A stretch of 64,000 bases of DNA from Streptomyces graminofaciens. GTDB taxonomy: Bacteria > Actinomycetota > Actinomycetes > Streptomycetales > Streptomycetaceae. The notes below the pieces were generated by a model. That model searched no databases. It had not been told where the DNA came from and saw only the letters and a list, made by a program, of their open reading frames with translations. The stretch spans positions 6,664,001 through 6,728,000 of the forward strand of contig NZ_AP018448.1 of assembly GCF_030294945.1 (NCBI RefSeq), in the 5' to 3' direction. The position numbers and the translations under genes were made by a program. This document shows positions 51,936-61,069 of the stretch, piece after piece; position 1 is the first letter of the stretch, and each line of letters begins with the position of its first letter.

Positions 51936-52997
51936 CTACAGCCGCACCCCGTGCCTGAGCAGCCACGGCACGGGGTCGATGCCCGATCCCAGCTCAGGGG
52001 TGACCCGCACCTCGAAGTGCAGATGCGGGCCGGTGGAGTTGCCGGAGGTGCCCGACTGACCGATCCACTGCCCGGGCGCCACGCGCTCGCCCTGGTCGAC
52101 GGTGACGGCGGCGAGATGCGCGTACTGCGTGTAGTAGCCGTCCGCGTGCTGCACGACGACCTCGATGCCGAAGGCGCCGCCGCACGACACCTTCACCACG
52201 TGCCCCTCGCCGACCGCCCGCACCGGCGTGCCGATCGGCACCGCGAAGTCCTGCCCGGTATGTCGACTGGCCCACCGGTCCCCACCGCTGCCGAACCCCG
52301 CCGACAGCTCGTACGTCTCCACGGGCGCGGCCCAATCCCCTACGGAGCCGGTGTCCGGCTGGTCCAGCCGGACGGCGCCCCGGCAGCTGCCCGCCGCGAC
52401 CGCCGCGTCGGCCTGCCCCTGAAGCATCCACTGCGCCTCTTCGAGCCGCTCCTGGATGTTCCGCTTGATCTCGGCGAGTTCGGCCCTGCGCCGCTCCAGC
52501 TCCCGCCAGGCCGCCGCGGTCCTCGCCTCCCTGACGGCCAGCCTCTTCTCCGCGCGACGGCCCCTGGCGACGGCGTTGCTGAACGTCAGATCGGCCTGCC
52601 GACCAGCCCGTTGCCCCCGCATCATCCCCTCGGGATCGTCGGAGAGCAGCATCTGCGCGGTGTACGGCAGCCCGCCACCCTCGCGGTACTGGGCACGCGC
52701 GATCAGACCGAGGTCCGCGCGCAGCACCTCGACCCGCCGCCGCGCCCGGGCCAGCAGCGCCTCGAACCGCTCGGCCCTCGCCCGCTGTGCCTCCGCCTCC
52801 AGCCGCCCCATCTCGTACTGCTGCGTCGCCACCGCCGCGTCCTCGTACAGCCGCGCCACCTGGGCGCTGATGGCAGCGTCGCCGGGTGCTCCGGGCTGCC
52901 CGTCGTCGCCCTCGGCCGCCGTGGGCAGGAGGGCGAGAACCGCGGCAGCGCACAACAGCACGGAAACGAGCAGTGGATGTCGACGGGGTGAGCGCAT
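51936..52997 (-). CDS. Secreted M23-family peptidase (353 aa)
   Basis: Exported cell-wall peptidase or amidase activator. A signal peptide (LLVSVLLCAAAVLALLPTAA) is followed by a coiled coil (residues ~40-190, EAEAQRARAERFEALLARARRRVEVL) and a LytM domain with zinc ligands in HTGQDF and the HLHFE box. Coiled-coil M23 proteins like this often resemble RipC/EnvC-type regulators. It is convergent with the HAD gene. Confidence 0.92.
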   Translation of the reverse strand: MRSPRRHPLLVSVLLCAAAVLALLPTAAEGDDGQPGAPGDAAISAQVARLYEDAAVATQQYEMGRLEAEAQRARAERFEALLARARRRVEVLRADLGLIARAQYREGGGLPYTAQMLLSDDPEGMMRGQRAGRQADLTFSNAVARGRRAEKRLAVREARTAAAWRELERRRAELAEIKRNIQERLEEAQWMLQGQADAAVAAGSCRGAVRLDQPDTGSVGDWAAPVETYELSAGFGSGGDRWASRHTGQDFAVPIGTPVRAVGEGHVVKVSCGGAFGIEVVVQHADGYYTQYAHLAAVTVDQGERVAPGQWIGQSGTSGNSTGPHLHFEVRVTPELGSGIDPVPWLLRHGVRL

Positions 52998-53223
52998 GCC
53001 AGCGATCGTGTCCCGGGACCGGTGCCGCGGTCCTGTTCAGGTCGTACGGCCGGGGGACCCGGCTACCCCGGACAGCCCAGCCGACTGGGCCGAACAGGGG
53101 GCGGCTCAGGGATGTTCGGCGGGGAGACCTGCGGGGCCTTCGAGAGGGCCGGGGCTCAGCCGGCCTCAGTGAACGCCTGCCACTCCGACCTGCCTCCCAG
53201 GTCCCGATCCCGCAGAGGGGCGC

Positions 53224-56200
53224 TCACGCCCTGAGCAGCAGCTCCCCCGCGCTCTCCCGCTCCACCATCGCCCGCAACGGCCCGTCGACGACGGCCAGTT
53301 CCTCGTACCGACCCCGCTGGACGACCCGCCCCTCCGCCAGTACGACCACCTCGTCCACGGCCTCAAGCCCGGCCAGCCGGTGGGTGATCAGCAGGCTCGT
53401 ACGGCCCTCGGTGGCGGCCAGCAGGTCCGCGGTGAGCGCGTCGGCGGTCGGTAGGTCGAGGTGTTCCGCGGGCTCGTCGAGGACGAGGACCGGGAAGTCG
53501 GCCAGCAGTGCGCGGGCGAGGGCGAGCCGCTGACGCTGGCCGCCGGAGAGCCGGGCCCCGTGCTCGCCGATCAGGGTGTCGAGGCCGTCGGACAGTCCGT
53601 CGGCCCAGTCGAGCAGCCGCGCCCGCGCGAGCGCGTCCCGCAGCTCCGCCTCACCGGCGTCCTTCCTGGCCAGCAACAGGTTCTCCCGCACCGAGCTGTC
53701 GAAGAGATGCGCGTCCTGCGCACACAGTCCGACGAACCGCCGTACGGCGTCCCCGTCGAGGGTGTACGCGTCCACGCCGCCCAGCGTGTACGTCCCCTCT
53801 CTCGCGTCCAGGAACCGCAGCAGCACCTGCGTGAGCGTCGTCTTGCCCGCCCCGGAGACGCCGACCACGGCGATCCTGCGCCCCTGTTCGAGGGTGAGGT
53901 CGAGTCCGGCCAGCGCGTCCCGCTCCTGTCCCGCGTACCGGGCGCCGACACCTTCGAGCCGCAGCGGGAACGGCGACACGGGCGCCTCGGCCGGCTCCTC
54001 CGCTTCGCGTACGGGATCGGGGGCCTCCAGCACCTCGTACACGCGCTCCGCGCTCCTGCGCACCCGCTGGCGGTACTGCACGGCCAGCGGCAGCCCCAGC
54101 ACGGCCTCGAAGGCTGCGAGCGGGGTGAGCACGACGACAGCCATGGCAACCCCGCTCAGCCGCCCACCGGCGACCGCCTGAGCGCCCAGAAGTGCGGTGG
54201 CGGCGACGGTGAGCCCCGAGACGAGCGCGGTGAGCCCGTCGCCGAGCGCGGTGGCGCCGGCCGCACGGGACGCGATCCGAGTGAGCACCCCGTCGGCCCG
54301 CCGCGCCTCGGCGATACGCGCGGGCAGGGCGCCCGCGACGGTCAACTCGGCGGTGCCGGTGAGCAGGTCGGCCACGCTGGTGGCCAGCACCCCACGAGCG
54401 GGCGCCAGCCGCTGCTCCGCGCGCCGGGCCACGGTCCCCGTCACGAGCGGAACCCCGGCCCCGGCGGCGAGCAGTCCGACGGCGAGGGCGGCTCCGGCCT
54501 CGGGCAGCAGCCAGGCGGTGAACCCGACGGAGGCGGCGGACACGACCACCGCGGCCCCGGCGGGCAGCAGCCAGCGCACCCAGTAGTCCTGCAGGGCATC
54601 CACGTCGGCGACCAGCCGCGAGAGCAGATCGCCCCGCCTGGTCGTCCGCAGCCCGGCAGGCGCCAGCCGTTCCAGCCGCCGGTACACGGCGACCCGGGTG
54701 TCGGCCAGCATCCGCAGCACGGCGTCGTGCGACACCAGCCGCTCCGCGTACCGGAACACCGCCCGCCCGATCCCGAACGCCCGCGTGCCCGTCACGGCGA
54801 CCATCAGATACAGCACGGGAGGCTGCTGCGAGGCCCGCGAGATCAGCCACCCGGAGGTCGCCATCAACCCCACAGCGCTCCCGAGGGCGAGGCTGCCGAG
54901 CAGCAGAGCGAGCGCGAGGCGACTCCGGCGGGGCCCGGCCATACGCCGGACACGGGTCAGCACGCCGCCACGCCTCTCCAGGGGCAGATCCTGCTCCTGA
55001 GCGCGCGCGACATCCCGGTCGTGGGGCCGACTCCCCGTCGTGGCCTCAACCCGCCGGTCGCCAGGCACAACAACCGGCTCCGCCACGGCCGCCAACCGCA
55101 CCACCCGATCCGCCACTCCCAGCAGCGCGGGCCGATGCACCACCAGCAGCACGGTCCGTCCCACCGCCAGCCGCCGCACCGCCTCAACGACCTCGGCCTC
55201 TGTCTCCCCGTCCAGCGAGGCCGTCGGCTCGTCGAGGAGCAGCACGGGCCGATCGGCGAGGAACGCCCGGGCGAGAGCGAGCCGTTGGCGCTGTCCGGCG
55301 GAGAGCCCCGCGCCGTCCTCCCCGAGGACCGTGTCGAGCCCGGCGGGCAGCGCGTCCACGAACTCCAGCGCCCCCGCGTCGGCCAACGCCCGCCGCACCG
55401 CCTCGTCGTCCGCGTCGGGCCGAGCCAGCCGTACGTTCTCCGCGATCGACCCGGCGTACAGGTGCGGCCGCTGCGGCACCCAGGCCACATGTGACCGCCA
55501 CTCCGCAAGGTCCAGCGAGGCGAGTTCGGCTCCCCCGACGAGCACCCGGCCGACAGCAGGCTCGATGAACCCCAACAGCACGTTCACCAGCGTCGACTTG
55601 CCCACGCCGCTCGGTCCGACGAGGGCCACCGTCTCCCCGGGCTCCACGGCGAACGACACATCCGAGACGGCGTCGCCGGAGCGACCCGGGTACCGGACAG
55701 TCACCCCTTCGAAGCGGATACCGCCGGAAGACGACACGGCCCCGGCCCCGGACACCGGCGACGGCGTCTCCAGCACCTCGAAGATCTCCTCGGCCGCCGC
55801 GAGCCCCTCGGCGGCCGCGTGGAACTGCGCCCCCACCTGCCGCACGGGTAGATACGCCTCGGGGGCGAGAATGAGGATGACGAGCCCGATGTACAGGTCC
55901 ATCTCGCCATGCACCAGCCGCATACCGATGGTCACGGCGACCAACGCGACCGAGATCGTCGCGAGCAACTCCAGCGCGAAGGACGACAGGAAGGCGATCC
56001 GCAGGGTCCGCATGGTCGCCCGCCGGTACTCACCAGTGATCCGCTTGATCGACTCGGCCTGCGCCTTGGCCCGCCCGAAGACCTTCAGCGTCGGCAGCCC
56101 GGCGACGACGTCCAGGAAATGCCCCGACAGCCGGGACAGCAGCCGCCACTGACGGTCCATCTGCGAGCGGGTGGCCCAGCCGATGAGCACCATGAAGACC

Positions 56201-56715
56201 GGGATCAGCGGCAGTGTGCCCACGATGATCGCCGCCGAGACCCAGTCCTCGGTGACGACCCGGACGAGCACCGCCGCGGGCACGACCACCGCGAGGCCCA
56301 ACTGCGGCAGATAGCGCGAGAAGTAGTCGTCCAGCGCGTCGACGCCACGAGTGGCGAGGGCGACCAGCGAGCCCGTGCGCTGCCCGCTCAGCCAGCCGGG
56401 GCCCAGCTCGGCGGCCCGCTCCAGCAACCGGCCCCGCAGCTCCGACTTCACGGCCGCACTCGCGCGGTGAGCGGCCAGTTCGGTGAGCCATGCGACCAGG
56501 GCCCGACCGGCCGCGACAACCGTCAACAGCAGCAGGGGAGTGCCGAGTTCGGCGACCGACATCCCGTGCTGGAAGGCACCGACCACCACCTCGGCGATGA
56601 GCATCGCCTGCGCAATGACGAGCCCCGCCCCGACGACGCCCAGGCCGACGACCGCCACCAGGAAGAGGCGGGTGGCGCGGGCGTACCGCAGCAGTCGCGG
56701 GTCGATCGGTTTCAC
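53224..56715 (-). CDS. cydDC: CydDC-type ABC transporter fused in one chain (1163 aa)
   Basis: Fusion of the two half-transporters that export thiols (cysteine/glutathione-type) for assembly of cytochrome bd. Two membrane domains each precede an ATPase: Walker A GPSGVGKST near residue 370 with signature LSAGQRQR, and GVSGAGKTT near residue 955 with LSGGQRQR. A GTG at 56715, inside parS 1, is preferred because GAAGAGGG lies eight bases upstream and the protein then starts VKPIDPRLLRYARA; a longer frame to 56808 would run through three parS sites. It is the third gene of the cyd cluster. Confidence 0.9.
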   Translation of the reverse strand: MKPIDPRLLRYARATRLFLVAVVGLGVVGAGLVIAQAMLIAEVVVGAFQHGMSVAELGTPLLLLTVVAAGRALVAWLTELAAHRASAAVKSELRGRLLERAAELGPGWLSGQRTGSLVALATRGVDALDDYFSRYLPQLGLAVVVPAAVLVRVVTEDWVSAAIIVGTLPLIPVFMVLIGWATRSQMDRQWRLLSRLSGHFLDVVAGLPTLKVFGRAKAQAESIKRITGEYRRATMRTLRIAFLSSFALELLATISVALVAVTIGMRLVHGEMDLYIGLVILILAPEAYLPVRQVGAQFHAAAEGLAAAEEIFEVLETPSPVSGAGAVSSSGGIRFEGVTVRYPGRSGDAVSDVSFAVEPGETVALVGPSGVGKSTLVNVLLGFIEPAVGRVLVGGAELASLDLAEWRSHVAWVPQRPHLYAGSIAENVRLARPDADDEAVRRALADAGALEFVDALPAGLDTVLGEDGAGLSAGQRQRLALARAFLADRPVLLLDEPTASLDGETEAEVVEAVRRLAVGRTVLLVVHRPALLGVADRVVRLAAVAEPVVVPGDRRVEATTGSRPHDRDVARAQEQDLPLERRGGVLTRVRRMAGPRRSRLALALLLGSLALGSAVGLMATSGWLISRASQQPPVLYLMVAVTGTRAFGIGRAVFRYAERLVSHDAVLRMLADTRVAVYRRLERLAPAGLRTTRRGDLLSRLVADVDALQDYWVRWLLPAGAAVVVSAASVGFTAWLLPEAGAALAVGLLAAGAGVPLVTGTVARRAEQRLAPARGVLATSVADLLTGTAELTVAGALPARIAEARRADGVLTRIASRAAGATALGDGLTALVSGLTVAATALLGAQAVAGGRLSGVAMAVVVLTPLAAFEAVLGLPLAVQYRQRVRRSAERVYEVLEAPDPVREAEEPAEAPVSPFPLRLEGVGARYAGQERDALAGLDLTLEQGRRIAVVGVSGAGKTTLTQVLLRFLDAREGTYTLGGVDAYTLDGDAVRRFVGLCAQDAHLFDSSVRENLLLARKDAGEAELRDALARARLLDWADGLSDGLDTLIGEHGARLSGGQRQRLALARALLADFPVLVLDEPAEHLDLPTADALTADLLAATEGRTSLLITHRLAGLEAVDEVVVLAEGRVVQRGRYEELAVVDGPLRAMVERESAGELLLRA

Positions 56716-56723
56716 GTGAAACA
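56708..56723. promoter_or_regulatory. parS site 1, overlapping the cydDC start
   Basis: GGTTTCACGTGAAACA carries the 14-bp parS core exactly (56709-56722). Its CAC (56713-56715) is the complement of the likely GTG start of cydDC. Confidence 0.88.
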
Positions 56724-56742
56724 CCCTCTTCTCGGCAGGCGA

Positions 56743-56758
56743 TGTTTCACGTGAAACA
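56743..56758. promoter_or_regulatory. parS site 2
   Basis: TGTTTCACGTGAAACA, a perfect parS, 35 bp from site 1. Confidence 0.93.
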
Positions 56759-56781
56759 TGCCTCTTCGGCCGGAGGGGGTG

Positions 56782-56797
56782 TGTTTCACGTGAAACA
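56782..56797. promoter_or_regulatory. parS site 3
   Basis: TGTTTCACGTGAAACA, a perfect parS, 39 bp from site 2. Three sites within 90 bp form a dense ParB loading region between cydB and cydDC. Confidence 0.93.
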
Positions 56798-56821
56798 TCG
56801 CCAAACACACCCCTGGCGGAC

Positions 56822-57826
56822 TCAGTGCACGGGATCAGCGATGTGCTGCGTACCGATCCGCTTGCGGAACACCCAGTACGTCCACCCCTGGTAGAGCATC
56901 ACCACAGGCGTGGCGATCACAGCACACCAGGTCATGATCTTCAGGGTGTACGGGCTCGACGAGGCGTTGGTGACCGTGAGGTTCCACTCCTCGTTCAGCG
57001 AGGACGGCATGACGTTCGGGAAGAGCGTCAGGAAAAGCATCCCGACGGCCGCCACGATGGTGAGCCCCGACAGCGCGAACGCCCAGCCCTCGCGCCCCGC
57101 ACGGGCCGCCACCAGCGCCACCACGAGCGCCGCGACCGCCACGACCAGGGCGACCAGCGAGGCGCCGCCCCCCTTCTCGACCTGGGTCCAGACCAGGAAG
57201 AGCAGTGCCAGCCCGGCGGTCACCAGCCCGACCTGCAGGGCCAGCTTCCGTGCCCGCTCCCGGATGTCCCCGACGGTCTTGAGGCCGACGAACACCGTCC
57301 CGTGGAAGGTGAACAGCGACAGCGTGACCAGACCCCCCAACAGGGCGTAGGGGTTGAGCAGGTCACCGACATTGCCCACGTATTCGAAGTCGCGGTCGAT
57401 CTTCACTCCGCGCACGATGTTGGCGAAGGCCACACCCCACAGGAACGCGGGGAGCAGCGAGGTCCAGAAGATCGCCGTCTCCCAGTTGCGCTGCCAGTTC
57501 TCCTCGGGCCGCTTCGCCCGGTACTCGAAGGCGACACCGCGGACGATCAGGCAGACCAGGATGAGCAGCAGCGGCAGATAGAAGCCGGAGAACATCGTGG
57601 CGTACCACTCGGGAAAGGCGGCGAAGGTCGCGCCGCCCGCCGAGAGCAGCCACACCTCGTTGCCGTCCCAGACGGGCCCGATGGTGTTGATCAGAACCCG
57701 CTTCTCCGGCCGGTTCCGGGCCAGCAGCTTGGTGAGGACACCGACTCCGAAGTCGAAGCCCTCCAGGAAGAAGTAGCCGATCCAGAGGACGGCGATGAGG
57801 ACGAACCAGACGTCGTGAAGTTCCAT
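56822..57826 (-). CDS. cydB: Cytochrome bd oxidase subunit II (334 aa)
   Basis: Membrane subunit of quinol oxidase bd. Opening residues MELHDVWFVLIAVLWIGYFFLEGFDFG and the GPVWDGNEVWLL motif are typical. About eight helices are visible. The gene follows cydA by 30 bp and precedes the parS triplet and cydDC. Confidence 0.95.
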   Translation of the reverse strand: MELHDVWFVLIAVLWIGYFFLEGFDFGVGVLTKLLARNRPEKRVLINTIGPVWDGNEVWLLSAGGATFAAFPEWYATMFSGFYLPLLLILVCLIVRGVAFEYRAKRPEENWQRNWETAIFWTSLLPAFLWGVAFANIVRGVKIDRDFEYVGNVGDLLNPYALLGGLVTLSLFTFHGTVFVGLKTVGDIRERARKLALQVGLVTAGLALLFLVWTQVEKGGGASLVALVVAVAALVVALVAARAGREGWAFALSGLTIVAAVGMLFLTLFPNVMPSSLNEEWNLTVTNASSSPYTLKIMTWCAVIATPVVMLYQGWTYWVFRKRIGTQHIADPVH

Positions 57827-57856
57827 GACTGTGCAGCTCCCTTGGCCCGGTACGGC

Positions 57857-59365
57857 CTAGTACGAGAAGGCCATCGGCTTGTCGGCGTCACGGGAGTCGC
57901 CGCCGATCTTCGTGGGCGGGTTGAGGTCGGCCTCCGTCAGCTCCGGCGGTCCGGCCTTGACGTACTTGGCGAGCAGCTTGACCTCGACGACGGCGAGGAT
58001 GGCGTACAGCGTGGTGAAGACGATCATCGAGGTGAGGATCTCGCCCTGGGAGACACCGGGGGAGACGGCGTCCTCGGTGCGCAGCACGCCGTAGACGACC
58101 CACGGCTGACGACCCATCTCGGTGAAGATCCAGCCCCAGGAGTTGGCGATCAGCGGGAAGCCCAGGGTCAGGATCGCGATGCGCCAGTACCACTTGGTGA
58201 GGGTCGGGCCGAGGGCCTTCTTGGGCAGCAGCACGAGATGCGGCACCTCGTCGTCGCCGACCCGCAGGTGCTGCGGCAGCATGAACTTCTTGCGGGTGAG
58301 CCAGAGCCCGATGATGCCGAGGGTGAAGGACGCCATGCCGAAGCCGATCATCCAGCGGAAGCCCCAGTAGGAGACCGGGATGTTGGGCCGGTAGTCGCCG
58401 GGCCCGTACTTCTCCTGCTCGGCCTTGTTGACGTCGTTGATGCCGGGGACGTGCGAGTCGAAGTCGTCGTTGGCGAGGAAGGACAGCAGGCCGGGTATCT
58501 CGATCGCGACCCTGTTGTGGCCCTTGTCGACGTCGCCGTAGGCGAAGACGGAGAAGGGCGCGGGCGCCTCTCCGTCCCACAGCGCCTCGGCGGCGGCCAT
58601 CTTCATGGGCTGCTGCTTGAACATGACCTTGCCGAGCAGGTCGCCGCTGATCGCGGTGAGCATGCCGGCGATGACCACGGTGATCAGGCCGAGTCGCAGC
58701 GAGGTCTTCATCACCGGGATGTGCTTCTTGCGAGACAGGTGGAAGGCGGCGATGCCGACCATGAAGGCGCCACCGGTGAGGAAGGCCGCGGAGAGGGTGT
58801 GGAAGACCTGGGTGAGCGCGGTGTTCTGGGTCAGGACGAGCCAGAAGTCGGTCAGCTCGGCCCGGCCCTTCGCCTCGTTGATCCGGTAGCCGACGGGGTG
58901 CTGCATCCACGAGTTGGCCGCGAGGATGAAGTACGCCGACAGGATCGTGCCGATGGAGACCATCCAGATGCAGGCGAGGTGGATTTTCTGCGGCAGCTTG
59001 TCCCAGCCGAAGATCCACAGGCCTATGAAGGTGGACTCGAAGAAGAAGGCGATCAGCGCCTCGAAGGCGAGCGGGGCTCCGAAGACATCGCCGACGAAGC
59101 GCGAGTAGTCGGACCAGTTCATCCCGAACTGGAACTCCTGCACGATGCCCGTGACGACGCCCATCGCGATGTTGATCAGAAAGAGCTTGCCCCAGAACTT
59201 GGTGGCCTTGAGGTACTTCTCCTTCCCCGAGCGCACCCAGGCGGTCTGCAGGCCGGCGGTGAGCGCGGCGAGCGAGATCGTGAGGGGGACGAAGAGGAAG
59301 TGGTAGACGGTGGTGATACCGAACTGCCATCGCGCCAGAGTCTCAGGCGCCAGAGCGAGGTCCAC
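57857..59365 (-). CDS. cydA: Cytochrome bd oxidase subunit I (502 aa)
   Basis: Quinol-oxidising subunit carrying hemes b558, b595 and d. Heme-ligand and Q-loop segments are visible: TTVYHFLFVPLT, WMVSIGTILSAYFILAANSWMQHPVGY, and GWIFTEMGRQPWVVYG. GTG 59365 has AAGGAG five bases upstream. A Rex operator lies ~80 bp upstream, so oxygen limitation through NADH/NAD should control it, with cydB and cydDC downstream. Confidence 0.95.
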   Translation of the reverse strand: MDLALAPETLARWQFGITTVYHFLFVPLTISLAALTAGLQTAWVRSGKEKYLKATKFWGKLFLINIAMGVVTGIVQEFQFGMNWSDYSRFVGDVFGAPLAFEALIAFFFESTFIGLWIFGWDKLPQKIHLACIWMVSIGTILSAYFILAANSWMQHPVGYRINEAKGRAELTDFWLVLTQNTALTQVFHTLSAAFLTGGAFMVGIAAFHLSRKKHIPVMKTSLRLGLITVVIAGMLTAISGDLLGKVMFKQQPMKMAAAEALWDGEAPAPFSVFAYGDVDKGHNRVAIEIPGLLSFLANDDFDSHVPGINDVNKAEQEKYGPGDYRPNIPVSYWGFRWMIGFGMASFTLGIIGLWLTRKKFMLPQHLRVGDDEVPHLVLLPKKALGPTLTKWYWRIAILTLGFPLIANSWGWIFTEMGRQPWVVYGVLRTEDAVSPGVSQGEILTSMIVFTTLYAILAVVEVKLLAKYVKAGPPELTEADLNPPTKIGGDSRDADKPMAFSY

Positions 59366-59444
59366 GTCTTCTCCTTACATGCCGTGGCACTGCGGCAGTT
59401 TGCCCCGGCTTGTTACCCACATCACAGGACAACCGGGACGCGCT

Positions 59445-59460
59445 TGTGAACGCGTTCACA
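59445..59460. promoter_or_regulatory. Rex operator (ROP) upstream of cydA
   Basis: TGTGAACGCGTTCACA is a perfect palindrome and a very good match to the streptomycete Rex operator. An extra half-site TTCACAAG follows at 59461-59468, which also pairs with CTTGTGAA at 59443-59450. Rex represses when NAD is high and releases under oxygen shortage. Confidence 0.88.
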
Positions 59461-59551
59461 TTCACAAGCAATTATGACGCATAGCCGTTCGAGGCACGAG
59501 AGTGGGGGGTCCCCGGAAACGCAAGAGTGCGGACCGAACAAGTCAGGGGGC

Positions 59552-59567
59552 TCGGGGAAAGCCCCGA
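59552..59567 (-). terminator. Short hairpin downstream of the aminotransferase gene
   Basis: TCGGGG and CCCCGA flank an AAAG loop. It lies between the aminotransferase gene and cydA and has only a 6-bp stem, so the call is weak. Confidence 0.35.
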
Positions 59568-59587
59568 ACCCTCTGGTCGAAGATGCT

Positions 59588-60667
59588 CTAGAGCTCCTTG
59601 CGGAACCCTTCGGCGGCCTTCAGGAAGATGTCGTTCGCCTCGGTCTCGCCGATCGTCACGCGCACACCCTCCCCCGGGAACGGCCGCACCACGACCCCGG
59701 CCTGCTCGCACACGGCGGCGAAGTCGACCGTGCGCTCCCCCAGCCGCAGCCACAGGAAGTTCGCCTGTGTGTCCGGCACGGTCCAGCCCTGGGCGCGCAG
59801 TCCGTCGACGACCCGGGTCCGCTCGCAGACCAGTGACCCGACCCGGCCGAAAAGTTCGTCCTCCGCGCGCAGCGAGGCGACCGCCGCGTCCTGGGCCAGC
59901 TGGCTCACACCGAACGGCACGGCCGTCTTGCGCAGGGCCGCCGCCACCGGCTCGTGGGCGATCGCGAAACCGACCCGGAGTCCGGCCAGGCCGTACGCCT
60001 TGGAGAAGGTACGCAGCACACACACGTTCGGACGCTCGCGGTAGATCTCGACACCGTCCGGGACCTCGACGTCGCGCACGAACTCCTTGTACGCCTCGTC
60101 GAGCACCACGAGCACATCGCCGGGCACCCGGTCGAGGAACCGTTCCAGCTCGGCCCGGCGCACCGCCGTTCCCGTCGGATTGTTCGGGTTGCAGACGAAG
60201 ATCAGCCGCGTCCGGTCGGTGATCGCCTCCGCCATCGCGTCCAGGTCGTGGACATCGCCCGAGGTCAACGGCACCTGCACCGAGGTGGCGCCACTGATCT
60301 GGGTGATGATCGGGTATGCCTCGAACGACCTCCAGGCGTAGATCACCTCGTCGCCCGGGCCCGCCGTCGCCTGGATCAGCTGCTGGGCGACACCGACCGA
60401 GCCGGTACCGGTGGCCAGATGCGTGACCGGCACCCCGAAGCAGTCCGACAGCTCACTCATCAGCCCGGTGCACGCCATGTCCGGGTACCGGTTGAAGGAC
60501 GTGGCCGCCGCTGTCACGCTCTCCAGCACACCGGGCAGGGGCGGATACGGGTTCTCGTTGGAGGACAGCTTGTACGCCACCGGACCGCCCGCCGCGGCCG
60601 GCCTGCCGGGCTTGTAGGTAGGGATCCCCTCCAGCTCGGAACGCAGCCTGGGGCTCTTCTCGCTCAC
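59588..60667 (-). CDS. HisC-type histidinol-phosphate/aromatic aminotransferase (359 aa)
   Basis: PLP-dependent fold type I transaminase. The PLP Lys is in [15 protein letters not shown]; other residues are in [21 protein letters not shown] and LDEAYKEF. The HisC family fits best, though actinomycetes also have PatA-like aromatic aminotransferases of this kind. GTG 60667 has AGGAGG six bases upstream; ATG 60688 lacks one. It lies upstream of cydA on the same strand. Confidence 0.9.
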   Translation of the reverse strand: MSEKSPRLRSELEGIPTYKPGRPAAAGGPVAYKLSSNENPYPPLPGVLESVTAAATSFNRYPDMACTGLMSELSDCFGVPVTHLATGTGSVGVAQQLIQATAGPGDEVIYAWRSFEAYPIITQISGATSVQVPLTSGDVHDLDAMAEAITDRTRLIFVCNPNNPTGTAVRRAELERFLDRVPGDVLVVLDEAYKEFVRDVEVPDGVEIYRERPNVCVLRTFSKAYGLAGLRVGFAIAHEPVAAALRKTAVPFGVSQLAQDAAVASLRAEDELFGRVGSLVCERTRVVDGLRAQGWTVPDTQANFLWLRLGERTVDFAAVCEQAGVVVRPFPGEGVRVTIGETEANDIFLKAAEGFRKEL

Positions 60668-61069
60668 CGCAGTCCTCCTCGTCGACACCCAATGCTTCTC
60701 ACCTTATGAGGATTCCGCGCCGCTGCGAATGGTCTGTGGACAACCACCTCACCTCCCGTCCGTCACACCCGTCCCAGGGGCATCCACACACGAAGGTGTA
60801 CGAATCGGGGGGCGCGCCCTCCGTATGTGGATGCGCCGGTAGCTCACGCCGTGGCGCGCATCACCCGTGCAGGTGAGTTGAGACCTCTTCGAAACCTGAG
60901 CTACTTGGCAGGCTCATGCGTGCCGACAAGTAACGTAGTGACATCGGATCGTTCAACTCCCTTAGATTTCAAGGCAATTGGCCCTTGATGACCTTGCAGA
61001 AACGTGCCTGTCAACGAGTGCATATGCGTCCGCACTACCCCACCGCATGAGCCCTACTATCGGCTCGCC
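60668..61069. other. Gene gap of 402 bp between divergent genes
   Basis: Contains the promoters of the aminotransferase gene (minus) and the LacI gene (plus). A perfect inverse DnaA box TGTGGACAA lies at 60735-60743. TACTAT (61055-61060), nine bases before the LacI ATG, could be a -10 box of a near-leaderless transcript. No gene. Confidence 0.55.

Noticed and set aside
56716..56808. Longer cydDC start at 56808
   Set aside because: The added residues are mostly encoded by parS sites and linkers, and the GTG at 56715 has a better ribosome site.
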